64,000 bases of DNA from Calcarisporiella thermophila CBS 279.70 (GCF_041956535.1 NW_027192196.1:266921-330920); one strand, 5' to 3'. Positions 23,419-37,577 are shown, counted from the stretch's first letter. The notes: generated by a model not told the origin, from the sequence alone. Numbers and translations are program-made.

Positions 23419-24818
23419 TTATTTTATATGGAAATGAATTAAGTGAAGAAAAGAAGGGAAGGGAAGAGGGAAACGTAAATGAAAATGAAAAATAACCCCA
23501 AATATGCCAGGAAGAGACTGAATGAATGAGAATTGGGGGGAATTGAGAGAGAATGATGGTTCAAAGAAATGAATTGGATGAGGTCAAGTAAGGAAACATC
23601 AAGGTTAGCGATATGGCCAATTTGTACAAATACAAAAACGCGCTTAATTAAATGTCGATTGTAATGGGTTAAAATCAAAGACGATTAACTACACACCGTC
23701 CAATTAGCACCGGCGTAAGTATCACAAAGGGGTCTTACACATCCGCCACCATCCCCTATTCTCCTACCGAAAAGTTTGTGGAAATTCTGCGCAATAGGAA
23801 CTTGTCTTGAAATAATAAATATTGCCAAGTCTAGATCCAACCGACAGAGTGTTCAATCAAAGTGCAACTTGTCGAGTTATACTTCTTGTATGAAGGTGAG
23901 AGAGAATGTCTATGGGATACTCAAACTAAATATTAAAGCAAAGCCGTTTGAGTGCTTGACTTTAGGAGCATATATAGCGAAGTACATGGCCATAGATTTT
24001 GTTAGCCAACAACGAATCAATTCAAGATTTATGGAGGTTTTCATAGGTATTCAGCCTGAGCCTGTAGTTCAGAATGTGCCCTTAAGCCAATGGCCCTCTA
24101 AATTATTTGGGGTATATTTTCTGCATGCGCATTCCGGGGTAACCCTTGTTGCGTTAAGTTGCATCCGAGAGTAGACACCCTCATACACTAACATAGCATT
24201 ACATGGCCAACTTTCCGAGGGGCGAAAGTTTTTTTGTTTTTAGTCTGCTCTTAATTTTTTGTTCTCAGGAACTATGGCGCGGAATGAGGATGATTTATTG
24301 CTCTGATGTAGGCCAATCTGACGAGAATGATATTGCTTCTGTCATTTTTAGAATCAACCACACTACTCTGAAGCATCATACTAGGCACAATTTTCAGAAG
24401 TTATTTATGAGAGGAAGATCGTATAAGCGGAAGTACAAGCAATGACAAGTATTAAATGTACAGCTTTTATCCTGCCATAAGGTACCATATATACACGCAC
24501 CACTATAAAAGATCAAACACGGCCTTTCATATTTCTGGTTGATGCTGGAAAACACACTCATTGTTTCTTCAGCCTATGGGAATTTATTGTGGATCAAGGG
24601 AGCTTTTGCGCAGAATCAGAGATGTTGCTTTCTTGTTGCAAGCTATGGTAGATTCTCTTTTGGAGCAAGGGTCAAGGATTGTAGTCAGGTTGTAAATAGG
24701 CTACATCCTCGCTAACACTAAGTAACCAAATAACTTCCTCATCCCTGTTATCAAAAAGAACTAGTCGAGCTTGAGCACATCATCTTTATACATCCTAAGA
24801 TCAAACTAAACACAGGAA
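23419..24818. other. 1.4 kb region without a supported gene
   Basis: Upstream of the chitin deacetylase. Frames such as 23776-24174 are open but have no recognisable protein pattern and no convincing splice continuation. Purine-rich near 23440-23560. Nothing else seen. Confidence 0.4.
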
Positions 24819-25130
24819 ATGCATATCATCACCGATAAACTTATCCTCATTTGCCTCGCAATTCTTTCGTTGCAAATTGCCATACAAGTCTTGGTAGAAA
24901 AGTCTGAGGAAGGCCCAATGAGTGGGCATGGCCACTTGGACACTCATCAAGCCAACATCATCGACGATTCGCGCGATTATCTCATCGAAGCGGTTGGTTA
25001 TCTGAGATCCATTCAAGAGGATTTAGAAGCGTTAAAAAGGGCGGTAGAAAATCTAGTCAAGTTGGTGAAATTTTTCAACTGGTGTTCATTGAACTTCAAA
25101 GGATCAGTTCGAGCCCGGATTTTCATTTGA
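24819..25130 (+). CDS. Hypothetical small secreted or membrane-anchored protein
   Basis: A 103-codon frame with an ATG at 24819. The start is a convincing hydrophobic signal or anchor (LILICLAILSLQIAIQVLV). A short charged and His/Gly-rich stretch (MSGHGHLDTHQAN) and an amphipathic helix with heptad-like spacing (LRSIQEDLEALKRAVENLVKLV) follow. It does not resemble a family I know. The last 20 residues may be read-through of an unspliced 3' part. It sits alone in a gene-poor stretch, so it may be a lineage-specific small protein or chance. Confidence 0.3.
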   Translation: MHIITDKLILICLAILSLQIAIQVLVEKSEEGPMSGHGHLDTHQANIIDDSRDYLIEAVGYLRSIQEDLEALKRAVENLVKLVKFFNWCSLNFKGSVRARIFI

Positions 25131-25780
25131 GGTTTTCGTTGTGATGAGCTATACAGCTACCGTGTACATGGAGGTCCTTAGTAACTTCACTAAGATAGAT
25201 TTAAGCCAGAATATTACCACTCTACGGGGTATCTTTTATTTCTACAAAGTTTGTGTGGTGATGTTAGTGTCCGTTGATATCTTTACCCCTGGCCGGGGGA
25301 GCTCAAGCATTAATCTCCTGATTCTGCCCTTCGCATATGGAAAAGTGTAGCATAGCTAAAGCGTTTGATCGACGCATGTTTGATCAACCAGCTTCTCTTT
25401 AGCGTGATGCAAAAAATCATAGTTGCTAACGATTTTTTGCAATCAGCTCAGCTGCATGCATCTTTGTCGGGCATTGTAGTTCCTTTTACGATGCTGAAAG
25501 AAAAAATTGGTTTATTTTATTTTTTTTTAATTTTTTTGGGGGGGGGGGTTAAAATCTAAAGGTAAAAAAATAGAAGGCAGAGATGAAAAAAGAAGGGTAA
25601 AATACGTACATTTCACAATAATTAATGCATAACCATTATATAAAATACTAAGTAAAAGGAACGGCATGAAGCAGAAGTAGAGGAAGAAGAGGAAGAAGAA
25701 AAGAGGTTAAAAAGAGAAGTTAAAAGAAGAAAAAAAACCATTCAAATGCAGAAAAAAAGAAAATAAAATAACCCTTCCAT
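25131..25780. other. Spacer with T/G homopolymer runs
   Basis: 650 bases downstream of the Miro gene. A T-rich block followed by about ten G lies near 25515-25550, then purine-rich AAGAAG-type DNA at 25675-25745. No gene recognised. Confidence 0.45.
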
Positions 25781-28501
<2,721 letters not shown>

Positions 28502-28772
28502 TTCTCTCTTTCTTAGTAATTCAAAGAGATTAGAACAGAATGAACATAGGATGAATAGGATGGTAGAACGGGAATCGCCGTAATAAAGGAAAGTAATCTA
28601 ACCTTGGCACTCCTCACTTTTTAATTGTTGAAAACAAAAAAATAAAAGCGCGTTCACTTTGCGAAACTGAGTTGTTATGATGATGTCAACAGATGACGAT
28701 TTCATTTTTTAGTTTTCCGGAGGCATTCAAGAGTAGATCCGTTTAACCCATTCCATCCATTTCTAGCACGAC
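28502..28772. promoter_or_regulatory. Divergent promoter of Miro and PRCC genes
   Basis: 271 bases separate the two divergent start codons and must hold both 5' leaders and promoters. AT-rich in the middle; no clear TATA element. Confidence 0.45.
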
Positions 28773-30185
28773 ATGTCTGAGGAGAACAATCATAGATCCT
28801 CCGATCCTCCCTCCTCCCTCTCTTCTTCCCTTTCCTCCCTCTTACCTCCTCCTAAATCTACATCTAGAATCGGCAGTCTCTCATCCCTCCCTCCAGCAAC
28901 CCAATCCTCATCTCCAGCACCGAAAAAAAAACGCGAGGGAACTGTGAAGATTTTAGTAGATCTTCCAACCCAAAATGCAGAGTCAGACGAAGACGATGAT
29001 CACAGACAAAAGAGGCCACGTTTAGGGAATGGAGGCGGAGGCGGAGGCGGAGGGCTTGCTGATTTATTGCCTGCGCCAAAACATGTTGCTCCCCAGAGGG
29101 CAGAGGAGAAGAGTAGCGTGTCAACCAAGAGCTTTGTCCCTACTAGTTTGGCGAAGAAGAAGAAGGTCCAGCCTTCGGAAAGTGATTCTAAGAAAACAGA
29201 AAAGAGCAAAAATACCAAATCAGGTACCGACTCTTCGCTGCGCATGGAAAAAGTCAAAGAGGGGGAAGGAATATTGAAGAAGGGTCCATCAGAGGAGACT
29301 GAGCAGACATCAAATAGTAGGACCTCTCATTCTTTACACTCTTGCTCTTAATTTCCGTAGCTAATTAATTTTTTTTAGGCGGGAGTGTAGAGGGCGTTCA
29401 ATACGACACAGATGCCTCGTCGGCCTTGCATAAAAATTCATCGCAATCATCGCATCCATCTTCAGAACAATCCCAATCCTATGAAGGTGCTGGCTACACA
29501 GCAGCCGACATGTACCGATATCCTGGCGATGATACTCAAGCAGCCTACGCGGGCTACTACGGACAAAACTGGGCAGGATATTGGCAGGAAGGGTATGATT
29601 ATAGCCAATACTATGGACAATATGGGCAGGAATACTATGGCACTGAAGATTCAGCGCAACAGGAGTCTTCAACCGGTGCGGAATTGAGTGACGAAATTGT
29701 AATCCCCTTTCTGCTATGTGTACTCAATTTCATGAAACTTATCCTTGTATTTTCATGTCCCTAGCTGGCCAAACTTGGCGGCCGACGGGGTAAAAATAGT
29801 CAGATAAAAATCCACGACGTGAATATGGCAGAGCAGGTGCAAGGATGGAAGCCACCCGTTCAGAGCCTTACCGCACCGAAACAGGAAGCTATGCCAGAGG
29901 TGATTATCAGCAATTTATCACATGTTCAAGACGGGATTCTGATTTAACGTTTTATTGTTTCCTCCCTGACACTAGCATTTGATCCCTACGATGACTCAGA
30001 AGAGAAAACACAATCTCAAGTATCTCGCATTCCAGGCTAAGGCCATGGAGCACGAGTACAAGGAAGCGTTCGCGGCCAATAGAAAGTCTAAGCGCGAGAC
30101 TCAATCTAAATACGGTACGTCTGTGCTTTGGTTGCACCTCAGGGTCCTTACGCTAATTCTGTTTTTACGTTTTGTAGGCTTTTAA
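28773..30185 (+). CDS. PRCC: PRCC-family protein (pre-mRNA splicing-associated)
   Basis: Homologue of the human proline-rich PRCC protein, which is found with spliceosomes and binds MAD2B. Five exons (28773-29316, 29379-29698, 29765-29899, 29976-30114, 30178-30185) give 381 residues; the last exon codes only the final GF and stop. The N-terminal half is low-complexity: Ser/Pro-rich start, KILVDLP, an acidic SDEDDD with basic KRPRL next to it, and a run of eight glycines at about 29031-29054. Tyr/Gly/Gln-rich repeats (YYGQ.WAGYWQ) follow. The family signature is the C-terminus: KRKHNLKYLAFQAKAMEHE, then RKSKRETQSKYGF at the end. An AATAAA lies 30 bases after the stop. Disordered throughout except the C-terminal helix. 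Confidence 0.9.
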
Positions 30186-30215
30186 ATCTTTGTATTATCC
30201 CTGTTTGGACTGTCC

Positions 30216-30221
30216 AATAAA
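30216..30221 (+). terminator. AATAAA polyadenylation signal of PRCC gene
   Basis: AATAAA 31 bases after the stop codon of the PRCC gene, a typical position. Confidence 0.5.
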
Positions 30222-30265
30222 AATAATAATAATAATAATAAAAAATAATAACAATAATAATATAG
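30219..30265. repeat. AAT/ATA microsatellite
   Basis: Imperfect (AAT)n tract of about 45 bases directly after the PRCC gene. Confidence 0.8.
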
Positions 30266-31427
30266 AAATAATCTGTATGATGAATCTGGTTATTTGAAGA
30301 AGCCCAGGGTCCCTAGAGTTCCCGCACCGTAGCCCGAGAGGATGCGGGCTGCAGACTAGGGTGTTGGAGCGGGACGTCAACATCGAAAGACAGCCGGCGT
30401 CAAAATGCACACATGGATAGGGTGTGGTTGGAGCGGGAATGGGCGGGGGCGGGGGTGTGCACGGAGACGTCTTCAACCCGCTGAAATAAGAGCCTTTGAG
30501 GCCCAAACTCTCCGCGGTTCCAAACTTGGCTTTCCCTCCCAGCCAAGCTGCCACACTCCACTGCCAACCCCTCCACGCATTTGCATCCAATTGCGGGCGG
30601 CCCTGCTTCTCCGAACGCTGTATGCGGATGCTTGTGATTGCCGTCTCGAATTAACGGACAGAGCTCGGCTCCAGGGGCGGGCTGCGACTTTGCCCCCCGG
30701 AAGCCGTGGTTTAATGCAACCATGCATGCCTCGCTTCGGGTGACATCAGCCCAAAATGAACCGCATGGACATAAGCGAATAATAACGACATATCCGGAGG
30801 GCCCAATCTAAATCCATTTAGAACTAGGTGCCGAGCTTACGGCCATTTTGGTTCCCATCGAAGCGGAGGTAACCCGAGGGACTGGGGAGAAAAAAGAAAA
30901 AAATCCTGCCGCGCTCGAGGGCGTACCATCTGCAGCAATGGGCATCCGCTTGCCAGCCGGGCTGGCGAAGGAGCTAGCGTGCTTTCGGCCGTGCATTTTA
31001 TCAGCCGGAGGTTCATGTGAGGTGCGGAGGTTTTACCGGAGAACCGATCACAGACGTGTATGCAGAACCCTGTTGAACCCTGCGTCAAATATGATATCAA
31101 CTTGTCACACTCATCGCCCGGAAAATACCCCTCGACCCCTTAAATTAAGCTCATCCGAAAGCTGTAGGGCGTCCTTTATGGAAGCGGTGCTATCGAATAG
31201 ACTCTCCTTGTCTTTAATAAGCTCCTTTCTCATCCTCTATTTTCTCCCTGCTTCAGCGCGAACCTCCTTCTCCCGCTCGCCTGGACATCCTCGGGCATGC
31301 CCCTTCCGCCGAATATATAAGTACCTCCTAGGTTGGCCTTGCCGCCATCTTGTTGTCATTGCCATTCCATCCTAACGGCATTCTTCCCCCCATTCCAGTG
31401 CATGTACATCCCATTCCTGGCTCATTC

Positions 31428-33515
31428 ATGGAGGCATTTCACGGTATGGTGCAGCGCGTCTCGCTTTGCTAGTCTATTCTCTGCTTCCCACTCCCCCAAC
31501 TAATATGCCTCTCTTGCTTCAAGGACTTGTTGAAAACACCCTGGATGCTCTTGTGATATTCGGTGGGTGTTGCTTCTGCTCTGCCCCCCTCTCCCTCTCT
31601 CTCCTCTTTCCTCACCACACCCGAGTATTGAACCGGCGCTTCTGCTTTGCTTCGTATTTTTTAGAGGGCTGCCGGCTGGGCATTCTTCCACGCACTAAGC
31701 GTCGCCTTCATGACGCCGACAAGCGGCGACTCACCTCGGGCGCCGTCTTCGTCTTTGATGAACGCGAGTCGGGAATCAAGCGATGGACGGACGGGCAAGT
31801 GTCCTCTAACCTGCCCCAAAGCATTCAATCCCTCTTGGCTGACTGTCGCCTTCCTCCTAATGACTGATTAGCCGCCTCTGGTCCCCTTCACGCATCAGCG
31901 GCAATTTTCTTGTCTACCGCGAAGTCCAGCGAAAGGTGGTCGACGCCAAAAAAAACACCCCTCTGAACAAGGAGATCGTGGACGCTTCCAGGGCAAAAGG
32001 CCTTCAAGTGCTGGGATGCAACAAAGGAACGTTTGTCTTCCGCCCCGGCGGCTTGATCAAGAAGACCATTTCGGCCGTGGTGGAGGGCTCCATACAGCAC
32101 CTGGTGCATTATATCAATAAACAAGGTATGCGTGGGTGGAATGCGCTATTTTCCCTTTCTCCATTGTTATTCGTATATTTTGCCAGTGGGGCGAATGGAT
32201 CTCTTCCATGCCATTGCTCACAAGTTTCTAACCTGCTTGCCCCAAATATGAAGATATAGGGAAGGGCGAACTTCATCCTCCCCGTGCTTACGCCGAGCTG
32301 GCCAACATCGAGATCTCGCCCGAGTTCATCGCTTCCCAACGCTTTCTCCGCCCAATTACACCCGAGCGACAGCTCGAGACCCATGAGTGCTCAGAGTCAG
32401 AGCTGCTGCCGGTGTCCACCTCTTCGCCCTCATCCACAAGCGATGATTCAGGCCCAGGCTCAGACATCTCGCCCACCTCCTATGGCAGACATGTGATGAA
32501 TTTGCCCCTATCGAGGTCCAGAGAGAATTCGCAGCCGGACTTCACCGCTGGCGCGTGTACCAAGAAAAAAAGATACCAGATCGTGCACACGGGGGAGGCC
32601 GACGTAGTTCCGATGCTCGACTCGACGACAGAGCCCGATGTCCTGCCCTCTTCGCCCTTCCCGGAAGCCGCATCCCCCTTGGCGCATCATGCCTATTACG
32701 ATAAGACCCTCCAATTATCTTTTAGAAATTTTAGTTTTGATCATTCAACTCATGAGAGTCAACAGCACCAAGCACCACCGCTGATTCTTCCTCAGCCACA
32801 GCAGCCCCCAGCACACCCTCAGCCGCGGCAGGCGGACGAGGAGGAAGAGAAGGTTCGGCCATCCTTCCCCAACTTTGAAATGTTGGACCATCACCAAGTA
32901 AACTCGATTCCCCTGTTTGAGGGCCGAGCTGAATATTCGGAGCAGGATCTTAGGAATATGGCACAGCCTTTAGGTGGCCAAGCTGAGGGGCTGTTGGATC
33001 ATATTTCCGCTTTCTATGAAGGGCTTGGTCTTTTTAGCTCGAACACCCTTGAAGATTACTTGCTCACTCAACAGGAGGTCCAGCCATTTTCTCCTCTTTC
33101 TCTCCCGAACCTGTCGCCATCCCCATCTTCTCTTCCTCGACTAGTGTCAATGAATCCCGTTCTATTCCGGGGCATCAATTTCCAAAACTCGCCGAGTATA
33201 CCTCACCAAGTCGGTGAGAACGAGGATATGTATGCTTGCAGTAGTCAATGGGTAGATTCTCTCAATCAGTATGCTGCTACAACTGACGTTAATGATGAAA
33301 TGACTCCAATACCAAACATAGCATCGACATTGGTACTAAGCGCAAGTGCAAATTCTGACTGTGCTGGAATTCAAGACTTTAGTCATATCAATGGGCAAGA
33401 CGCGAATGAGCTAGAATACAGGGAGGAGCAAATTTCCATATCGTTATCGTCATCCTCAATTTTCTCTAATATTTCCTCTGCATTGTCTTCTCCTGTTATA
33501 CAACCAGATTCATAA
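31428..33515 (+). CDS. Gti1/Pac2 (WOPR) transcription factor
   Basis: Member of the Wor1/Ryp1/Mit1 family, DNA-binding regulators of morphological switching, conidiation and host-associated growth in fungi. Five exons (31428-31443, 31524-31562, 31665-31794, 31872-32125, 32254-33515) give 566 residues; acceptor 32260 is an in-frame alternative, two residues shorter. The WOPR domain is in the first 175 residues: MEAFHGLVENTLDALVIFEG and CRLGILPRTKRRL form the first block, then SGAVFVFDERESGIKRWTDG, RLWSPSRISGNFLVYREV, and the second block with KKTISAVV and HLVHYI. The rest is Ser/Pro/Gln-rich and probably the activation region. Intron 3 has a GC donor (GG|GCAAGT) and is required to restore DGRLWSPSR. 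An upstream ATG at 31402 overlaps the start in another frame. Confidence 0.95.
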
Positions 33516-33597
33516 TCTTTAAATACTGAGTATTTTTTTTTCCTCCCTGCAACTATTATTTCTCTCTTTTTTTCATACACTCTGCAACTATACCTGC

Positions 33598-33603
33598 AAT
33601 AAA
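33598..33603 (+). terminator. AATAAA polyadenylation signal of WOPR gene
   Basis: AATAAA 83 bases after the WOPR stop codon, in a T-rich 3' region. Confidence 0.35.
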
Positions 33604-33734
33604 TAATGGCATTTATTTTTTTCATTTTATTAAAGGTTGGCGCAGCTGCCTCCAATTGTGATGAGATTCATATTCATTGCCGAAAAACTCGGGAGATCTA
33701 ACTTCGTCCCGCTCTCCTCACAAGCTAATTAAGA

Positions 33735-34835
33735 ATGTCAAAACGATATCTACCGGATTGGTATCTACTCTCATCTCTCGTTCGCTTTCGTCCAGGAACC
33801 CGCGCTATTTCTCTTACTCCAGCCTTGTCCTTTTCCCAGCGTCGATCTAAATCGGAGCAAGAACTCTACCTTAAACTGACACAGACCTTTCGACAGAAAC
33901 TACTCGAAAAGACATCCCAACCCGCCACGCTCTATAACGATGCCATTATAAATGCACTTTCCCCGCTCAAAAAAGCAAAGCCTGGGAAACCACAGTTGCT
34001 TCATGATCAAATTTCGCAGGCCTGTGCTCGTGGTGATGTGGCCGATTTAAGAATGCTGGCGAAAAGAGCGATCGAAACTGGTGAAGGCGCGGTAGCCTAT
34101 CAGCGTTTGATGCTTGGATTTATAAAAGCAGGGGAGCCGGAGGATGCAATACAATTGTATAACGATTTGCTCTCCGAGGGTCATTTGCCTACTCGTCCAA
34201 TGCTTACATTACTCATAAGCGCAACCTTGCGGAAGCAGCGAGAGCGCTGCGAAGAGTACGTTCGGGTGTACCACGCTCTCGGCTTTCGTCCCGGAAACAA
34301 GACGGAACATGTCGTCTTACTGCGCTACCATATCTGGGCTCAGGAGATAGAGCATGCACGCAAAGTGTGGTATTCGATGCGATCAAAACACTTTTTGGAC
34401 GGGAACGTGGGGGTTGACTATATGGGCTTTTTGGTAAAATCGGGCCTCGTAGGAGAGGCTGCCGCGGTGGCGAAGGAAGTAGGCGGGGATGGCATTGTGT
34501 TAAGGGAGGGGCAGCCAAAGCGGAGGGCTTTAGAGCTGGTGAAGACGTTCGCCCGCAATGGATATGCCATCGAGGCAGAGAGTCTCCTACTGGGGGTTGT
34601 AGCAGCTAGAGACGATGCTGCGACCGAGGGTGTGGTTGAAGCCTATTTGGCCCAAAATCTACCTGCGCGTGCACTACGATTTACACGAGATGCGCGAGAA
34701 TTGGGTATAGTTGGCCAGGACGAGGCCAAGCGGTTAACGGAAATGGCATTGGCTGCCATAAACGAGAGAAAGCTCTGGGGTGAAAAGGAGCTTGATATTG
34801 AGTACTCTGCTGTATTAGAGGGTGGAAAATTGTAA
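33735..34835 (+). CDS. Pentatricopeptide-like (PPR) protein, probably mitochondrial
   Basis: An intronless frame of 366 residues. The N-terminus (YLPDWYLLSSLVRFRPGTRA) is rich in basic and aromatic residues without acids after residue 8, like a mitochondrial targeting sequence. The body is helical repeats: AYQRLMLGFIKAGEPEDAIQ and DAIQLYNDLLSEGHLPTRPM have the PPR pattern of a 35-residue helix-turn-helix unit. Weaker copies (HARKVWYSMRSKHFLDGNVG; ARNGYAIEAESLLLG) follow. PPR proteins bind organellar RNA for stability or translation. The repeats are degenerate and no named orthologue is recognised, so the RNA target is unknown. Confidence 0.7.
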   Translation: MSKRYLPDWYLLSSLVRFRPGTRAISLTPALSFSQRRSKSEQELYLKLTQTFRQKLLEKTSQPATLYNDAIINALSPLKKAKPGKPQLLHDQISQACARGDVADLRMLAKRAIETGEGAVAYQRLMLGFIKAGEPEDAIQLYNDLLSEGHLPTRPMLTLLISATLRKQRERCEEYVRVYHALGFRPGNKTEHVVLLRYHIWAQEIEHARKVWYSMRSKHFLDGNVGVDYMGFLVKSGLVGEAAAVAKEVGGDGIVLREGQPKRRALELVKTFARNGYAIEAESLLLGVVAARDDAATEGVVEAYLAQNLPARALRFTRDARELGIVGQDEAKRLTEMALAAINERKLWGEKELDIEYSAVLEGGKL

Positions 34836-35254
34836 ACACCATTTTGTTTTTGTTTTTGTTTTTGTTTTTTTTTTTTTTTTTTTTACCTTGTAAATATATG
34901 AAGAAATGGAATTGTCAATACGCCGCTACTTTCTCTTTTGATGGAGCAAAGAATACAGCATAAATGAGAGAGAAATAAAAAAAAACCGCTGCATAACGAT
35001 TAATTTCAAAATAAAACGCGATCCGTGCTTGAATAGCAGAGTAATGTGATTTTCCATGGCACACAATCCACCATAATTCATTATTTGAAACGCGTAGAAA
35101 GACGCGTCGTTTTTTTTTCTCCTAAGTTAAACGAGAGCCTTTTATTTTTTTGCTCATTCAACTCATTCACTCATCACATATAGCTCTTTCTCACCATTCC
35201 ATCGCCACCATCCGATTGAGCGGCTTCAACTGAGTTGATCTAGACCCGATCAGA
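34836..35254. other. Spacer with TTTTTG microsatellite
   Basis: About 420 bases. A (GTTTTT)n tract merging into a T-run lies at about 34845-34884. It is otherwise AT-rich and holds the promoter of the next gene. Confidence 0.6.
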
Positions 35255-37577
35255 ATGGCTCCGCGCGCAAGTGCATCCAATTCATCTGCACATGCACCAA
35301 CTGCAAGTACGGCAGCGGAGGAGAAAGGAGGCGAAAGGTTCACGTCAAAGTTCTTTCCTGATTCTGGCACGTGTTTTATTTTTGACATTTGACATTTTAT
35401 TTTTTTCTACCCTCAAAATAACTAGCTAATCTCTTCTTTGCTTTCTTACTCCTCTCATTAATACAGAGCTCACTTCTGTAACTTCGAAATGCACCGCGAA
35501 ATGGAAAGAGTATAGCATTCCCAGTGAGATCCGAGTGCGATCCATACTGGTAGATATCCGAGCATTTTATGTTTTATATTACTTGACGTACATGCGTGCG
35601 GGTTGTCGGTATAATATAGCGTTGATGGACTGATATCTTCAATACATTTTTTTTTTCTTTAGTCCAAGTTGAGGGAAATTTCTCTGAAGAAGCCAGAGGA
35701 GCAGCTCGAGGAAGAAGAGGAGCCAAAATTGGAAATGGGCCATGAGGAGGAGTAGCTATCATTTCTTCGCAAATTTTATGCATTCGCCATACTAAATATC
35801 TATCTTTGTTAATCAGAGAAGAAATCGAGACGGTTCGAAAAGAACGAGTTTTCGAAGAGGATGTAAACGAGCAAGAAATGGAGATTATCCAGAAGAGAGT
35901 GGCTCTACAGCAGCGCAAGGTATTTATACTTTTCGGACGAATGCAGACTCTTCTTTAGAAATTCTGACCCGTTTCTGGTCTAGTTCCAAGAGTTCGAACG
36001 AAGAGAGAAACAGAGAAAATATCGCAAGGTTCGCGCCATGTTTGATTATCTGGCTGATGAAGAAATAGACGAGGCCCTTGCGGATTGCGAGAACGACGAG
36101 GATGAGGTGATTGTAAGATTTACGCAGCCTGGCTACCTCTACGACGTGCGCAAAAATCTGGCACACAAGCATTCAGCTCCCGAATCCAGTAAGTGATAAA
36201 TTGTGTTCAGGAGAAAAAGGGAGGTATAAGAGATTTTTTATTCTTCCATGAAAATTAGCGACAGGGATGACGGATGAACAGCGTGAAGCGTATCAACAGC
36301 TGTTGAAAAAGCGTTCAGAGACACTAAAAAAGACCACAACCGAGTCGGCCAAGAAGTATGTTAATTGCCTCTGATGCTATCTGAATTGGGGCACTCACCC
36401 TTTTTTCTTTAGGCAATATCGTATGGGCGGTCGTCTTGGGCTCGATGAGGCAATCCGGCAGGCGCAGATGCACAAGATCGACCCGAAGAAAGCATTTGAG
36501 GGTTGGTCACAAGCGCGCATCCGTGCGTGGGATCAGCGCGATAAAAATCCAAACTCTTATTATTATCGCTTTAATGCCCCAGGAGAGGTGCAGCGCAAAG
36601 GACAGTGGACGAAGGTGGGCTCTCCCTTCATCGGCTGCTTTATTCCACACCACTTATTTCTAATATATCGATTGATTAGGAGGAAGAAAAGGTCTTTTTC
36701 AAGCGACTCGATGAGATCGGTGCCAATGGCCAGTGGGGGATTTTCTCAATGGCAATCCCGGGTCGGGTTGGCTACCAGTGCTCGAACTTCTACCGTCTGT
36801 TGATCGAGTCGGGCCGCGTCAAGGATCCCAATTATGTTCTGGACGAAAAGGGCAAGGCCCACTACTTGTTTAGTCATAAGAACAAGGAGACAGGAAAGGA
36901 GGAGAAGGTATTCCGAACCCACCGTAAGCATGGATCCGCGCCCGGAACGGTAGGGGGAGGCTCCGTAAGGGCGACGCGCTCAACTGCCGGCAAAAAGGGC
37001 AAAAGAAAGCGTAAGACTTACTCGGGCGATACGGATGAGGATGAGGATGATTTCGAGGACGAGGATGATTCTGGCGAGTATGTGATGAAGAGTTGGAATC
37101 CTACCAAGCGCGTGAGAAGCTCGCGCTCTGCCCTGTCACGAGAATTCTCATATGCGGAAAATGACGAGGAGGAAGAAGAGGAGGACGAGCTCTTCGATGA
37201 GAACCCGTTGCCCGGTTTTATTGACCCGATTACGTTGGAAGAGGTCGAGAAGCCAGCTATCTGTAAATATGGCCACGTGATGGGGTAAGCTCTTCCACCA
37301 TTTGGAATATCCTCCTAGCGCAGAGTAGAATGACCTTGTGACTATTGTCTAATCGTAGATATGATAGCTGGATCCGCTGCCTGACGGCGGAGGCCACCAA
37401 GAACATCTGCCCTATGACCAAGCAGCACATGACGAAGCGTGATCTAGGTGAGTGTATATTTGTGTTTTCAGGGTTGGTTGCTCTACTCCTTACGGATCGT
37501 TTTGTGCTTTCTCCCGCATAGTCATCTTAACCCACGACAATATCGAGGAGTATCGGGACAAGATTGTAAACAGCTAA
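35255..37577 (+). CDS. Myb/SANT and U-box-like domain protein, unknown function
   Basis: Ten exons; firm ones are 35467-35549, 35663-35751, 35817-35919, 35984-36188, 36259-36355, 36413-36614, 36680-37284, 37359-37447, 37522-37577. The first exon from ATG 35255 is uncertain: it fits either a GC donor after 35366 (546 residues) or a GT donor after 35306 (526 residues). Parts in order: basic coiled coil (EFERREKQRKYRKVRAMFDY), a conserved-looking GGRLGLDEAIRQAQMHKIDP block, and a Myb/SANT module (KGQWTKEEEKVFFKRLDEIG, then WGIFSMAIPGRVGYQCSNFY). Next come a basic/acidic linker (KKGKRKRK; DEDEDDFEDEDD) and a U-box-like C-terminus (PGFIDPITLEEVEKPAICKY, GHVMGYDSWIRCL, NICPMTKQ). It could be a chromatin-associated ubiquitin ligase, but that is inference; no named family was recognised. 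Confidence 0.8.

Larger units (their letters stand above)
30186..31427. promoter_or_regulatory. Long GC-richer upstream region of the WOPR gene, TATA at 31313-31319
   Basis: 1.24 kb before the WOPR regulator. It starts with an AAT/ATA microsatellite (30219-30265), then becomes clearly richer in G and C (30290-31080) than the neighbouring spacers. Long open frames here are Pro- or Arg-rich with no family pattern and look like composition effects. A TATATAA at 31313-31319 lies about 110 bases before the ATG. Long regulated upstream regions are known for WOR1/RYP1 genes; regulation here is inferred from that and the layout. Confidence 0.5.

Noticed and set aside
30195-30743. Overlapping frames on both strands of over 100 codons (Pro/Arg/Trp-rich)
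   Set aside because: GC-rich composition lowers stop frequency. Both strands are open, neither shows a family motif, and codon use looks random.
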